This document shows, in pieces, positions 44,307 through 55,699 of a stretch of DNA of 64,000 nucleotides; the stretch's first letter is position 1; every line of letters begins with the position of its first letter. A program made the position numbers and the translations under genes. The notes below the pieces were generated by a model. It was not told where the DNA came from. It was given only the letters and a program-made list of their open reading frames with translations, and searched no databases. The DNA comes from Acephala macrosclerotiorum. Lineage: Eukaryota > Ascomycota > Leotiomycetes > Helotiales > Mollisiaceae. The stretch is from positions 1 to 64,000 of the forward strand of contig MU119459.1 in the NCBI GenBank assembly GCA_014904845.1, read 5' to 3'.

Positions 44307-45534
44307 TCAACTAATGCGCAACAGTATCATACAGTCTCGTACTGTAGAAATCTGCTTGCCCTGAAAGCCCGATAAGTTTAAAGAGCTCAACGGCCGTGAA
44401 ATGCCCTTCTCCTTCGTCTTAGACAAGTTCTTCCCAAGTCCATGCCCATGGCCTTCCCCAACCTCATCAGCAGCATTGCTTTGTCCCCGAACTCTCCTCT
44501 CCTTCTCTCGACATTCACGTTCCAGATCCATCAAGCTCCGAGGATCGACATCTCTTTCCTCAAGCCACTTCACAACTCCAACCCCAGTCTCAATCCACGG
44601 ACAACTCTTTCTCCATCTAAGGTGCCCTCATATTGCCGAAACTCAACCGTGGGCTTAATCTTGCCCTTAACTCCCTTCGCACTCAACAATGTTTCAGGGC
44701 GAAGGAACTGAGTGATATAGTACATGCTGACCGCCATGCTCCTCTCCCTCCTCTTTGTGGAAACCAAGGTCGTGAGTTCGGGTAAGGTTGTAGTAGCGTA
44801 GATTCTATCTAGTCCTTCACGTACCAGCGATCCTGTCAGACTTTTCTCTTTCTGCAGGTCCAAGGAAAGCTTAGAATCGATCCGCATCGATCTCACAATG
44901 AATTCCGTTCTCGGCTGACTTGAAGGGTGCATGGTATCGAATTGTGGCTCGAAGATCCAGAAGAACATCATCAATTTCTTCAAGTTCTCAAACATCCACC
45001 TCTCATGATCTGGGCTCACAGCAAATGAGACATGGACATGGAGACCACAGGAGGCGTTAACTTTCGTGAGGTACTGTGAGGAAAGGATATCGCAAACCTT
45101 GTTGACGGTTCCTAGCGACGCGGAATTGAAATGATAGGCCGGAGATGTGGTCTCTACGGAATACCAAAGGTACCTTGGGTCGTTCTCTGAGTGGTGTCAA
45201 TGGAGGTATCTGTTCCTATGACCCAATCCTGTGTAGCACCAAGACGATTAAGTCTAAAGGTGAAGGGCAAGCCTTGACTGAGAAGTGCCTGACCGATGTG
45301 TTCTCTGGCGGCAGGAATCATAAGATTACCTCTGACTTCTTCCAATGTAAGTTGTCCCTCGATAGGAGGATCTTCCGAGCTAGGAAAGAGATGCTCTTCA
45401 CGTGTGATAGTGGACCCCATTCCGGACTCCTCGGCGGACTCTACAATGGACCATTGAGCTCGTACTGTGGTGTCTAGCGCTTCTGCGATTACGTCCTCAG
45501 AGACTGGGAACTGACGATGAGCTGGACAACTCAA
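44307..45534 (-). pseudogene. Amidoligase-like gene with two frameshifts
   Basis: Three minus-strand frames follow one another as one protein of the eukaryotic putative amidoligase family (COOH-NH2 ligase fold). They contain DWVIGTDTSID, VETTSPAYHFN, ASCGLHVHVSF, VEFRQYEGTLDGERVV, and then WIETGVGVVKWLEERDVDP. GLHVHV and the EFRQHEGTL motif are family hallmarks. The frame shifts by one base near 45,160 (a GG run) and again near 44,598 (CCG-TGG). No intron can explain either. The N-terminal GVELEFL strand of the family was not found upstream. It is either a dead gene or an intact one with base-calling errors at short G runs. Confidence 0.62.
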
Positions 45535-46100
45535 TCATTGTCTTTCAAACTTGAAAGAGTCAAAGACATTGATGCATGAAAAAAAAGCTGCACTACTAGT
45601 ATTGTCATATGTTCTCTATCTTTTTTACCAGTACGACACAAAGAAATGCATCACCAAATGAGAACGTATTCTTTATCAGTAAGATAGATGTTGTGTATAT
45701 CTAGTGATTAAAAGACATCTTAGAAGTAAAAGTATTTGTAGATTCATTCATGAAATGAGGTGTTTGATGACTGGAACCAACCGGATCAATTCACAAGTAT
45801 GACGGTACCCTCGACCAGTGTACAAGGAACTTTGAAAACACTACCATACTTATGAATCACAACTTCTGTGTCACTGGAAACTATGAACACCATCAGTATT
45901 AGTGAGCAATGAGGCTTCATCTCGGTCTATATCAAAAAGCAGCTTTGCTTCATCCTTCAACCATTTCAAAGACTCAACGGGATACCAAATTCTTTAACCA
46001 CAATTTAATAGCATAAGATCAGAAAGCAGAACCATACCACAAGCCGTACACAACTATAAGCGAACTATCTTACTATTTACACTTGACACCATCTCCGAAG
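45535..46100. other. Intergenic
   Basis: No supported gene. It contains the region upstream of the small cysteine-rich gene that starts at 46101. Confidence 0.5.
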
Positions 46101-46388
46101 ATGTGCTTTTATTGGCGAGATGCCTACGCATGCGGAGACTTTAGCGAGGTACTATCAGGCTCATGCCAACGGTGGAAGGATTACTGCAGGAGCAAAGGGG
46201 TGGAATACGAGCGGCGATATTGTACATTTGAAGGATTTCGACATCTTGGGGATCAGCGTAACGATAACATTTGTCCAGGGTGTGTAGCAGAGCGAGCCAG
46301 ACAGTTTGCGACAGTAGTCAGAGCGGCAGATGGACGGGAACGACAAAGTGGTCGAAGAGCAAGACCGTATGGAGGGGGCCCATATTGA
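46101..46388 (+). CDS. Small cysteine-rich protein, MC...C-type, 95 aa
   Basis: This is a single exon starting MCFYWRDAYACGDFSEV, with later Cys residues at GSCQRWKDYC, RRYC and ICPGCVAE, then a basic tail. Several cysteines are in pairs (CxxC in CPGC), suggesting a small zinc-binding fold. The protein has no signal peptide. Its start resembles two other loci in this window, MCREGYTEWECGHAG at 47002 and MCQRGQPRYGCGCLGAEKA at 55170, so they appear to be one family of intracellular fungal proteins without known function. Confidence 0.55.
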   Translation: MCFYWRDAYACGDFSEVLSGSCQRWKDYCRSKGVEYERRYCTFEGFRHLGDQRNDNICPGCVAERARQFATVVRAADGRERQSGRRARPYGGGPY

Positions 46389-47001
46389 AATCGATGAGAG
46401 AGATAGTAAGGAGGAGTTGTGGGGAGGAGGTTTGGTGAGACTTTGACCGTTGAGACCCTAGTTCTATCCTTGAGCTTTTATCTTTTCTGCAGTCGTTAAG
46501 TTTTTGTTATTCTAACTCATACCAAAGAAAGAAACATTGTTAAGCTTTGCAATGACCTCAAGTTCTTCCTGCCTCCAATGTCACGAGGCGAGTGATTCCA
46601 AGAAGGGCCTCTGAATACATGCAAGGAAACCGAAAAATGACAATCTAGATGATATGATGCAGCTCATATCGAACCCCTCTGCCTAGTTCCCAACGTTTGA
46701 ATCTTCTCACTTAGAAGGTTACGGGGAACAATAAAAGACGGCTTGATAAATTAAGAAGTAGATTTGAGCGATTCACGAGACAACACTGCCATGAATAATA
46801 ACTTAATCTATTTTCGTAAGCCGTATAACTGTTCAATCGCTTTCTTGCTATGAGTAACAGGAGCTTGCGCTCAACTATCTAAGAGCCCCTTCGTCCCAAT
46901 GGAAAGTACTGCTTTCACAATACATCTTTCCAACGCCAAAAAACTTACAACAAACAAACAAAGCGTCCTTAACACAACATCACTCAAAACCAGAGATCAA
47001 C
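46389..47001. other. Intergenic
   Basis: Nothing beyond promoter-type sequence for the next small gene was seen. Confidence 0.5.
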
Positions 47002-47442
47002 ATGTGCCGTGAAGGATATACTGAATGGGAATGTGGCCACGCAGGCGCCGAGAAGTTCGAATCCTGCAAAAAAAGGTGTTGGATGGTCCTATTTCATGGC
47101 CATAGATATAATCTATAAAGATGACGTATGCTTAGTAGCCTGCGTAAGGGAACAGCGGGAAGCAAAGCGAGCAGAGCGCGAGGACGAACAGTATCGACGA
47201 TCGGAGGCATATATTGCCAAGAGATGAGGAGCAGCGGAACGAGCAGAGCGAGTATTACAAGAGGTGGGACGGTTTCGAACGTATTGGTAGAATTAAAATT
47301 GGAAGGTCGTGCGCCAGGACGAAGAAGAAGGGAGAGGGAACGTCGAGAATGGGGTGCGAGCGTTGCTAGGAGGGAGCAACTCGAGGAAGAGGAACGTCGA
47401 CGATTGGATCAATACTATGGGGAGGTTAACAGGTATTCGTGA
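47002..47442 (+). pseudogene. Decayed member of the MC...CGH small-protein family
   Basis: From the ATG at 47002 the frame gives MCREGYTEWECGHAGAEKFE with SCKK and then stops after 38 codons. Past a run of seven A bases (about 47068-47074) another frame continues the expected pattern: CLVACVREQREAKRAERE, DEQYRRSEAYIAKR, a TGA, then GAAERAERVLQEV. That is the Cys pair plus charged coiled coil seen in the relative at 55170. A one-base length change in the A run and one nonsense change would explain the breaks. A third frame with a basic-acidic repeat stays open to 47442. Confidence 0.5.
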
Positions 47443-49246
47443 GTTTGGAAAGTTGGCATGAAGAACTTGGCGTAGATGGTCCTGTGAGATACCGAAAGTC
47501 CCTGTTGATCGTTCAGTTTCAAGATCATGCTGGTAAAGTAAAGTATTGTTGAGCTTCCAATCTCTGTTTTTGCCCACTCAATTCTAAGAATCTGAATCGG
47601 TCCGGCTTGTCGAAGAAACAGAAATATCTCTGCAAATATCTTGCTGTAATAGGCCTGGTAGTAAGTGCGACGTACTTAGGGTTTCAGTGGTGAGTCTCTG
47701 TTGGAGCGAATCGTCTTTCACTGAGAGAGTCGTGCTCTTAATTGTCTTGCTCATCCCAGTGAATTTCATCCTTTTCGTCATCGCAGTGCTGAATTGCTGC
47801 ACTGTCGAACTAGAGACTTGCCAAGCTACTCAAGCACAGGGAGATATTGATATCTCTCTTCCAACCGATTATAGCGCTGTTCATTTCGAAGCCCATGGTG
47901 TTTGCCACGTGATACACCCTGATCTGCTTGAAGTTGGGATAAATGGAGGGATTGAAAATCAAGCAAATTCTTGCATATCAAAATATGAGATGCTGCCAAG
48001 ACTTGATACACCGAAGACTCATTTCCGGACCAAGGTGCTTAAGGCAATCAAAAGGCTCAAAATTACAGCAAGAAACAGGAGGTCCAGCCGACACTCAGGC
48101 GAAATCAAACATGCTCAGCTTCTGGACGGCAAGTCCCGCCGCAATACCTGCAATACCAACACCCTCATGTCTATTGCTTAGTGTCGAAGTTCTCATAGTC
48201 GGACAGCCATCAAGCCGACTCGAGATTCAGGCAAGCGCTTTACCCCTCTCAAGATCTTGACCAACCAAACACGGGATTTATAACACTTGGTGACAGTCCA
48301 TGTTATATCGGATGTTGATGAGGTGTCTAACCTCCGACGTCGCTATTTTCAATTTGCCGTGGGGGTGCCGTGCGGCTCAACCGAGACCTTTCAAAATCTT
48401 GACGACGCCTCGCGAATCTCGATGACGTGCAAAGGCGTCGACATGCAACAAAAAGACGCAAGATAAGTCCAGATGAGGCATATGGTATTCCAGGCAGACC
48501 GTTAATCTGAAATGCGATAAAGAGTCATGCTTAGAATTCTCCTCTTGGAGTTGTACCCGCCAAGTTCGCGAACGCTGAGCTGGAATTACCAATCCCACTT
48601 GGTGTCGCTTACATAATGGACCCCCTTTTCGGAATTAACCAATCATATGAGATCGGTGAACTCGCAATCGGACTCCGGTGGTTTGATACGTCCGACGTTG
48701 TCATTTTTCACTCTCTCCATCCCCACCTTTTGAAACAACAACCCAACTGTACCAGAATCCTCGACGCTGATTGAGTACTGTGACACGTCTCATTTCTTAA
48801 CGTCCTTCTACTGCCCCACCAATATTGTGTTCGTCATCGTTTTTGAAGTTCGTAGATCCCCCGGGCGCCGTCAAAAAATGCTTGACCACGGTTCGGCCTC
48901 TACGTCAAGGCCGAGATACAAACATCTGTTGCAGCAAAGTCACGGATTTCAGGAGGGTTTTGCCTTCCGACTCATCCCTGATTTACTAAAAGCGAACCTG
49001 CGAGATAGGTCTTCCCGTTAATTATCGGACTTTTCAGCCTTTCCGGCCAAGGCTTGGACCCAGCTCAATGGCTCTCTCCAGTGGGGTGGACGATGGAGCC
49101 GCCAATCTAGATTCGGTGTCCCCATAATAGTATATCTATACCTCGCCCTCAGTTTCTGTTCTCTTTAATTCTTGTTTGTTTCATGTACTTTTCTTCGTTT
49201 TAATTTTTGCTACGCAGCTGGATATTGAGCAATTGACAGACCAGCT
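47443..49246. other. Mostly gene-free stretch upstream of the ABC transporter
   Basis: A 164-codon plus frame (47687-48181) has one hydrophobic segment (VVLLIVLLIPVNFILFVIAV) but no recognised domain, and is not called as a gene. The ABC transporter promoter should lie in the last 600 bases. No TATA or drug-response element was identified with confidence. Confidence 0.4.
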
Positions 49247-52200
49247 ATGGCGACCACAGAGCCTGAGGGCTTCGCCCCTATTGTCAAGCAGCACACTCAC
49301 AAGTCTACTGCCGAAGGAGAAGGAGGTCTTGCACGTGCTATCACCAATTCTTCACTCTTTTCATCACGACGAAGGAGCCGCGCATACGAAGATTCTGACG
49401 AGGAGGATGTCGAGCCCATTGCCGATGACTGGAGCATGATGCCAGAGATTAAGGCCTTCCAGGCACAGGACGAGAAAGATGCGAGGAAGGGAAGGAAACT
49501 TGGTGTCACATGGCAGAACCTCACAGTCAAGGGAGTGGGCGCGGATTCTGCAATTAATGAATCGGTCGGATCTCAATTCAACATTCCTCGAGCCATTATG
49601 GAGTCGAGACATAAGCAACCACTCAAGACGATTTTGGAGGACAGTCATGGGTGTGTTAAGCCTGGAGAGATGCTTCTTGTTCTTGGTCGGCCTGGTTCTG
49701 GATGCACAACACTTCTCAAGAATTTAGCCAATCGTCGAGAGGGTTACGCTGAGGTGACTGGAGATGTCAGGTGGGGTAGCCTGGATCCAAAGCACGCGGG
49801 CCAATATCGAGGACAAATCGTCATGAATACTGAAGAAGAGTTGTTCTTCCCTACTCTTACTGTTGGACAAACGATCGACTTTGCGACTAGAATGAAAAGT
49901 AGGTGTTCATCATCCATTTCCTTTGGGACAACGTGCGATTGAGGATGTCGGAGCTGGAAGATATGTTAACTCGCTTCGATGTCCACATTTCTCCTACCCA
50001 CATCCACTTACCACATATGCCAAACGGCTCAGTGGGGGTCATTCATGCTAACAGTCCCAACTAGTTCCTTTCAACCTACCTTCAGACACCACTTCACCGG
50101 CAGAATTCCAACGCCAAAACCGAGATTTTCTCTTGAAGTCCATGGGAATCAGCCACACCCACGATACCAAAGTCGGCAATGAATACGTTCGTGGTGTATC
50201 TGGTGGTGAACGAAAACGAGTGTCCATCATCGAAACCCTCGCCACTCGAGCAAGTGTGTTCTGCTGGGACAATTCTACTCGCGGTTTGGACGCCAGTACA
50301 GCTTTGGAGTACACCAAAGCTGTTCGCGCCATCACAGACATCTTTGGCCTTGCTTCCATCATCACTCTGTACCAAGCAGGCAATGGCATCTACAACCTCT
50401 TCGACAAAGTCCTCGTCATCGATGAAGGAAAGGAGATCTACTATGGTCCTCGTAAGGAAGCTAGGCCGTTTATGGAGAGCCTGGGATTTGTCTGCGCTGA
50501 TGGCGCAAATGTTGCAGACTTCTTGACTGGTGTGGTGGTTCCATCTGAGCGCAGAATCAAAGAGGGATACGAAGACTCCTTCCCACGCACAGCAAACGAC
50601 ATTCGACAATGCTACCAAAATTCCAGCATCAAGACCGAGATGGAAGCCGAGTACAGCTACCCCACCACCGACGAAGCGAAAAAGTTCACGGAAGACTTCA
50701 AAGCCAGTGTCACACAAGAGAAGCACAAGAGTTTGCCCAAGAAGTCTCCCCTCACAGTCAGCTTCGTGACTCAAGTCAAAGCAGCTGTCACTCGCCAATA
50801 CCAGATCCTCTGGGGTGACAAGGCAACCTTCATTATCAAGCAAGCCTCAACAATCATCCAAGCCTTAATCACTGGTTCTCTCTTCTACAACGCCCCCGCA
50901 AACTCTGCTGGCCTCTTCGTCAAGTCCGGTGCACTCTTCTTCGCTCTTCTCTTCAACAGTTTACTCGCCATGTCTGAAGTCACTGATTCCTTCTCTGGTC
51001 GTCCTGTCCTCGCTAAGCACAAATCGTTTGCTCTGTATCATCCGGCAGCATTCTGTATAGCGCAAATCACGGCAGATATACCCGTTATTCTAGTACAGGT
51101 CTCTACGTTCTCGGTCGTACTCTACTTCATGGTCGGATTGAAAACAGATGCCGCCGCGTTCTTCACATTTTGGGCCATTGTCTTCGCGACTAGTATGTGT
51201 ATGACGGCACTCTTCCGAGCCATTGGTGCAGCTTTCAGTACTTTCGATGCCGCGAGTAAAGTATCGGGTTTCATGGTCGCCGCTCTAATTATGTATACTG
51301 GATACATGATTCGCAAGCCTCAGATGCATCCCTGGTTCGTTTGGATCTACTGGATTGATCCACTGGCATACGGGTTCTCCGCTGTTCTTGCAAATGAGTT
51401 CAAGGGCACGATCATTCCTTGCGTTGCCACCAATCTTGTGCCCAACGGACCGGGATACACCAACTCACTCTACCAAGCGTGCACTGGAGTTGGTGGAGCT
51501 ACACCTGGTGCTGTCAGTGTGACTGGTGAACAATATCTTGCTTCATTGTCCTACTCTGCCTCCAATATCTGGAGAAACTTCGGTATTCTCTGGGCATGGT
51601 GGGTCCTCTTTGTCGTTATCACCATCGTCGCGACGAATGGATGGAAGAGCCAGTCCGGAAACAGCGGCTTCCTTCTGATCCCTCGTGAGAAGGCTCACAA
51701 AAACAAGCACTTGACGGAAGACGAAGAACAACCCGTGGCAGAGCCAGTTTCGGAGAAGCAGATTCCTACATCAAGCGGTGGTTCTACCTCAGACGGAACG
51801 AAAGTAAACGATACTGATGATCAGCTCGTTCGAAACACTTCAGTTTTTACCTGGAAGAATCTTACCTACACCGTCAAGACACCTTCCGGAGATCGCGTTC
51901 TGCTGGACAATGTCCAAGGATGGGTCAAACCTGGTACGCTCGGCGCCTTGATGGGATCATCTGGTGCAGGAAAGACCACACTTCTCGACGTTCTCGCCCA
52001 GCGAAAAACCGACGGCACAATCCATGGCTCTATTCAAGTCGACGGTCGTCCACTCTCAGTTTCTTTCCAACGCTCGGCCGGTTATTGCGAACAACTTGAT
52101 ATTCATGAGCCGTTAGCCACCGTCCGCGAAGCTCTCGAATTCTCTGCGCTCCTCCGACAATCACGTGAAACTTCCCGAGAAGAAAAGTTACGCTACGTTG

Positions 52201-53741
52201 ACACGATTGTGGATCTTCTCGAAATGCACGACATCGAGAACACACTTATCGGAACTACTGGTGCCGGTCTCTCAGTCGAACAGCGGAAACGTCTCACAAT
52301 TGGCGTAGAACTCGTCTCCAAGCCGTCCATCCTGATCTTCCTCGACGAACCTACCTCCGGTCTTGACGGCCAGGCTGCATTCAACATCGTCCGCTTCCTC
52401 CGCAAACTCGCTGATGTCGGTCAAGCTATCCTCGTAACCATCCATCAACCCTCCGCTCAACTATTCTTGCAATTCGACAGCTTGCTTTTGCTTGCTAAGG
52501 GAGGAAAGACCGTCTACTTCGGGGACATCGGAGAAAATGCTTCCACCCTCAAGGAATACTTCGCACGCTACGACGCTCCTTGTCCTAAAGATGCTAATCC
52601 AGCTGAACACATGATCGACGTCGTCTCTGGTACGCTCTCCCAAGGCAGAGACTGGAACAAAGTCTGGCTCGACTCCCCAGAATACACCCGCACAACCGAA
52701 GAACTGGACCGCATCATTTCCGACGCCGCTGCCAAGGAACCAGGCACCAAAGACGACGGCCACGAATTCGCCATGCCACTCTGGGAACAGACAAAACTCG
52801 TCACACAGCGAATGAACGTCTCGATCTGGAGAAATACAGATTACATCAACAACAAACTCGCCTTGCACATCGGTTCTGCACTCTTCAATGGATTTTCATT
52901 CTGGAAGATTGGTTCTTCTGTCGCTGATCTCCAACTTCGCCTATTCACAGTTTTCAACTTCATCTTCGTCGCTCCTGGAGTCATTGCTCAACTCCAACCT
53001 CTGTTCATCTCTCGACGAGATATCTACGAAGCCCGGGAGAAGAAGAGTAAGATGTACAGCTGGAAAGCATTCGTCACCGGCCTTATCGTCTCCGAACTCC
53101 CCTACCTCTGCGTCTGCGCCGTCGCCTATTTCGTCTGCTGGTACTACACTGTTGGTTTCCCCTCCGACTCCAACAAGGCCGGCGCAACGCTGTTCGTTAT
53201 GCTCATGTATGAGTTCGTTTACACGGGTATTGGCCAATTCATCGCTGCTTACGCCCCCAACGCCGTGTTTGCATCCCTCGCCAACCCCTTGGTCATCGGT
53301 ATCCTTGTCTCGTTCTGTGGTGTCTTGGTCCCGTATGCGCAGATCCAACCGTTTTGGAGATATTGGCTTTATTATCTCAATCCATTCAACTACCTCATCG
53401 GATCACTTCTCGTATTCACATCTTTCTCTGCACCAGTCCGTTGTGCGGAGTCGGAATTCGCGATCTTCGATCCTCCGTCTGGACAGACTTGTGGAGAGTA
53501 TTTGACGGATTATATGCTGGGTATGGGTGCGCGAGCCAATCTCACCAACCCGGACGTTACGAGCGGTTGCAGGGTCTGCGAGTACAGGAATGGTGCTGAT
53601 TATCTGTATACTGTGAATCTCAAGGATTACTACTATGGGTGGAGAGATGCGGCGATTGTTGCGTTGTTCGCTATCAGCTCTTACGCAATGGTGTACTTGT
53701 TGATGAAGTTGAGGACGAAGAGGTCTAAGACTGCCGAATGA
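49247..53741 (+). CDS. Full-size PDR/CDR-type ABC transporter (ABCG), 1442 aa
   Basis: Exon 1 is 49247-49898 and exon 2 is 50065-53741. The 166-base intron (GTAGGT...ACTAG) is long for this genome and restores [15 protein letters not shown]. The order is NBD1-TMD1-NBD2-TMD2. NBD1 has Walker [12 protein letters not shown], signature [14 protein letters not shown] and Walker [18 protein letters not shown]2 has [30 protein letters not shown] and [14 protein letters not shown]. The Cys in the first Walker A and the VEQRKR signature in NBD2 mark the fungal PDR subfamily, whose two ATP sites are unequal. Members export lipids, azoles, plant defence compounds or other toxic molecules across the plasma membrane. 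No frame damage is seen, although much of its neighbourhood is decayed. Confidence 0.94.
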
Positions 53742-54738
53742 GGAGAAGGTGGAAAGGGGAGTAAGAAAGAGAAACAATATAGGAGGTGGAGAGGCTTTTT
53801 GAGTACTTTGCCACATGATATCATTTCCTTTGTCGAATATTGGGATGGCGTTCATAATAGATGGTCGGTTGGGGACTAGGGGTTCAATAATGTATAAATT
53901 TTAGACTGGAAAGGACTGGTTGGGGGTCCTAGATATGCTGTATGTGGGAGTGGGGTCGTTAGAGAAATGAAGCTGTTCAAGTTCAGGCTGAGTAGCCCCA
54001 GGTATTTTGTTCGCGAAGTCAAGTCGAAGGACTTCTGTGACTCAGAAGGTTTCTCCATGGACCTTTCGGTATAACTTTGGCGTCTTCTAGGTTTCGCCTC
54101 CTCGCCAGGGCATGCATCCCCTGTTCGTTAGCGTTGCCACTCCCCCCGCTGTTGCCCGTAGCTTGCTTCTTCTTCGCGCGAATCTCCCTCAATCACTCTT
54201 TCTTCCAGAATTGTTTCTCTTCTCTTCCTCTTTTGCATCTTTACTTCCTTTCCATCTCTTCACATACGAGATCGCGCTGTTTAACCAGTTATCTTGATTT
54301 CTGTCACAATAATCGCGAGTTTGTTGTCGTCGCAATTGAGCCTCTGAGTTAATCAAATGGCATCAGCACTGGGGCAGCGTCGGCCCAGCGACACGGAGCA
54401 CCTTTCTCGGCGAGCAAGTTCAGCATCACGAAGCTAAAGATTTTCTGATCTATCAACACAGGCTATGGATTCAATGATCAACACGAACTCAACGATAATC
54501 TCAACGATCGACACCAGAATAGCAAACGCAAATCTCAACGCAGAACCTCTACGACACAAAACCGAATGGTTAAAATCATTCTCCGCGAAGACATGCGCAG
54601 CCTGCTGCATGTCCCCAACGATTCACCACCAACTCAATTCTATCGATAACCTCCAGAGTAATATTACTCATCATCACGACGTCCGCGCAATACCTCCTAC
54701 TGTTGCGCTTGTAAACATTCCGAATAAGACAGTAGATA
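53742..54738. other. Intergenic
   Basis: It lies between the 3' ends of the ABC transporter (plus) and the minus-strand coiled-coil gene. Short pyrimidine-rich frames only. Confidence 0.5.
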
Positions 54739-55170
54739 TTACTGGCGCCCCTCCCTCTCCAGGCGTGCTCGCTCTGCCATCATTAGTTCATAATGTCGCT
54801 GTGCCTCTATTGCTTGTGCCTGTTGCTCCTCCAGGCGTGCTCGCTCTGCCATTATTAGTTCATAACGTCTCTGTGCCTCTATTGCTTCTGCCTGTTGCTC
54901 CTCCAGGCGTGCTCGCTCTGCGTTTATTTGTTCATGACGTCGCTGTGCCTCTATTGCTGCTAGCTGTTGCTGTTGTCGCGCCGCTTCGTGTTCTGGACAG
55001 AGTTTATGGGGAAATTCTACCTCGCCCAGGTCCAAAAAATCACGACACTCCCATGGGACACATTCCTTGCTTGTATTCTCGTGTTTCTCTTTCCATGCCG
55101 GGCATGCGTTCGCTGCTTTTTCTGCGCCTAGGCATCCACATCCATAGCGAGGCTGTCCTCGTTGGCACAT
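54739..55170 (-). CDS. Cysteine-rich protein with tandem 24-residue coiled-coil repeats, 143 aa
   Basis: The ATG at 55170 gives MCQRGQPRYGCGCLGAEKAA, then CPAWKEKHENTSKEC, VPWEC and KLCPEH in the first 60 residues. Three near-identical 24-residue units follow (IEAQRRHEQINAERARLEEQ and variants), rich in Glu, Gln and Arg, that should form a coiled coil. The repeat is also visible in the DNA as a 72-base tandem repeat. The family seems to combine a small Cys/His module with a charged helix. It is the best-preserved of three related loci in the window. The opposite strand is also open here, but only because of the repeat composition. Confidence 0.65.
   Translation of the reverse strand: MCQRGQPRYGCGCLGAEKAANACPAWKEKHENTSKECVPWECRDFLDLGEVEFPHKLCPEHEAARQQQQLAAIEAQRRHEQINAERARLEEQQAEAIEAQRRYELIMAERARLEEQQAQAIEAQRHYELMMAERARLEREGRQ
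54763..54980. repeat. 72-bp tandem repeat, three copies
   Basis: Copies start at 54763, 54835 and 54907 with GCGTGCTCGCTCTGC. They are nearly identical in the first two units and more diverged in the third. The period is a multiple of three and keeps the coiled-coil frame of the minus-strand gene. Confidence 0.9.
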
Positions 55171-55699
55171 TTTGTGATTTGGTGTTTGATTTTGTGAAAC
55201 TGTTTGGTTCAAGGCACTTTATTGGTAGGACAATTACAGTACCCGTATCCTGTATTTTTGTTTCTCGATCTTTGGATTTTATTGATAGGACTTGGACTAC
55301 TAATCGTATGGTGCTTTGATTGGCTTTGATTTTCCTCGGTATGGAGTCCTCGAAGTTCTTGGAAGATGTATTGCGAAAGAGTTCTTAAGGAGAAGAAAAA
55401 TATGCTTAAATAGTTGACTTCTGTTATTCACGGAATTCATGTATTCATAGCCTCTGAAAATATGCGAAGTCGTTAATAACATCAATCAATCACTCATCAT
55501 TCGAATCTTCTTCCGAGTGAGCCAACGATACCACATTAACCCGGTCTCCCCACCCCCTTTCCCGCGCGATCGAAACTTCAACCCCAATTGCCGATCTCGG
55601 AAATGATGTGATTTGTATTATGTACGCTCACCAAATTTGCTTGCTGGGTGAATAAGTCCTGGACACAACATGGCGTATACTCCAGCACCGCTGGGATTA
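55171..55699. other. Intergenic
   Basis: The promoter of the coiled-coil gene is expected just above 55170. No other feature was seen. Confidence 0.5.

Noticed and set aside
47050..47065. GTTCGAATCC resembling a tRNA B box
   Set aside because: No A box, acceptor stem or anticodon arm could be built upstream, and the bases are part of the small MC-type gene.
47687..48181. 164-codon plus-strand frame with a hydrophobic stretch
   Set aside because: One hydrophobic stretch alone is weak evidence; no family motif, and the opposite strand is also partly open.
50094..50843. 249-codon minus-strand frame
   Set aside because: It lies wholly inside the ABC transporter NBD1/TMD1 coding sequence and has no domain of its own.
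54465..55319. 284-codon plus-strand frame
   Set aside because: It is the mirror of the minus-strand coiled-coil repeats; the Cys module and family resemblance lie on the minus strand.
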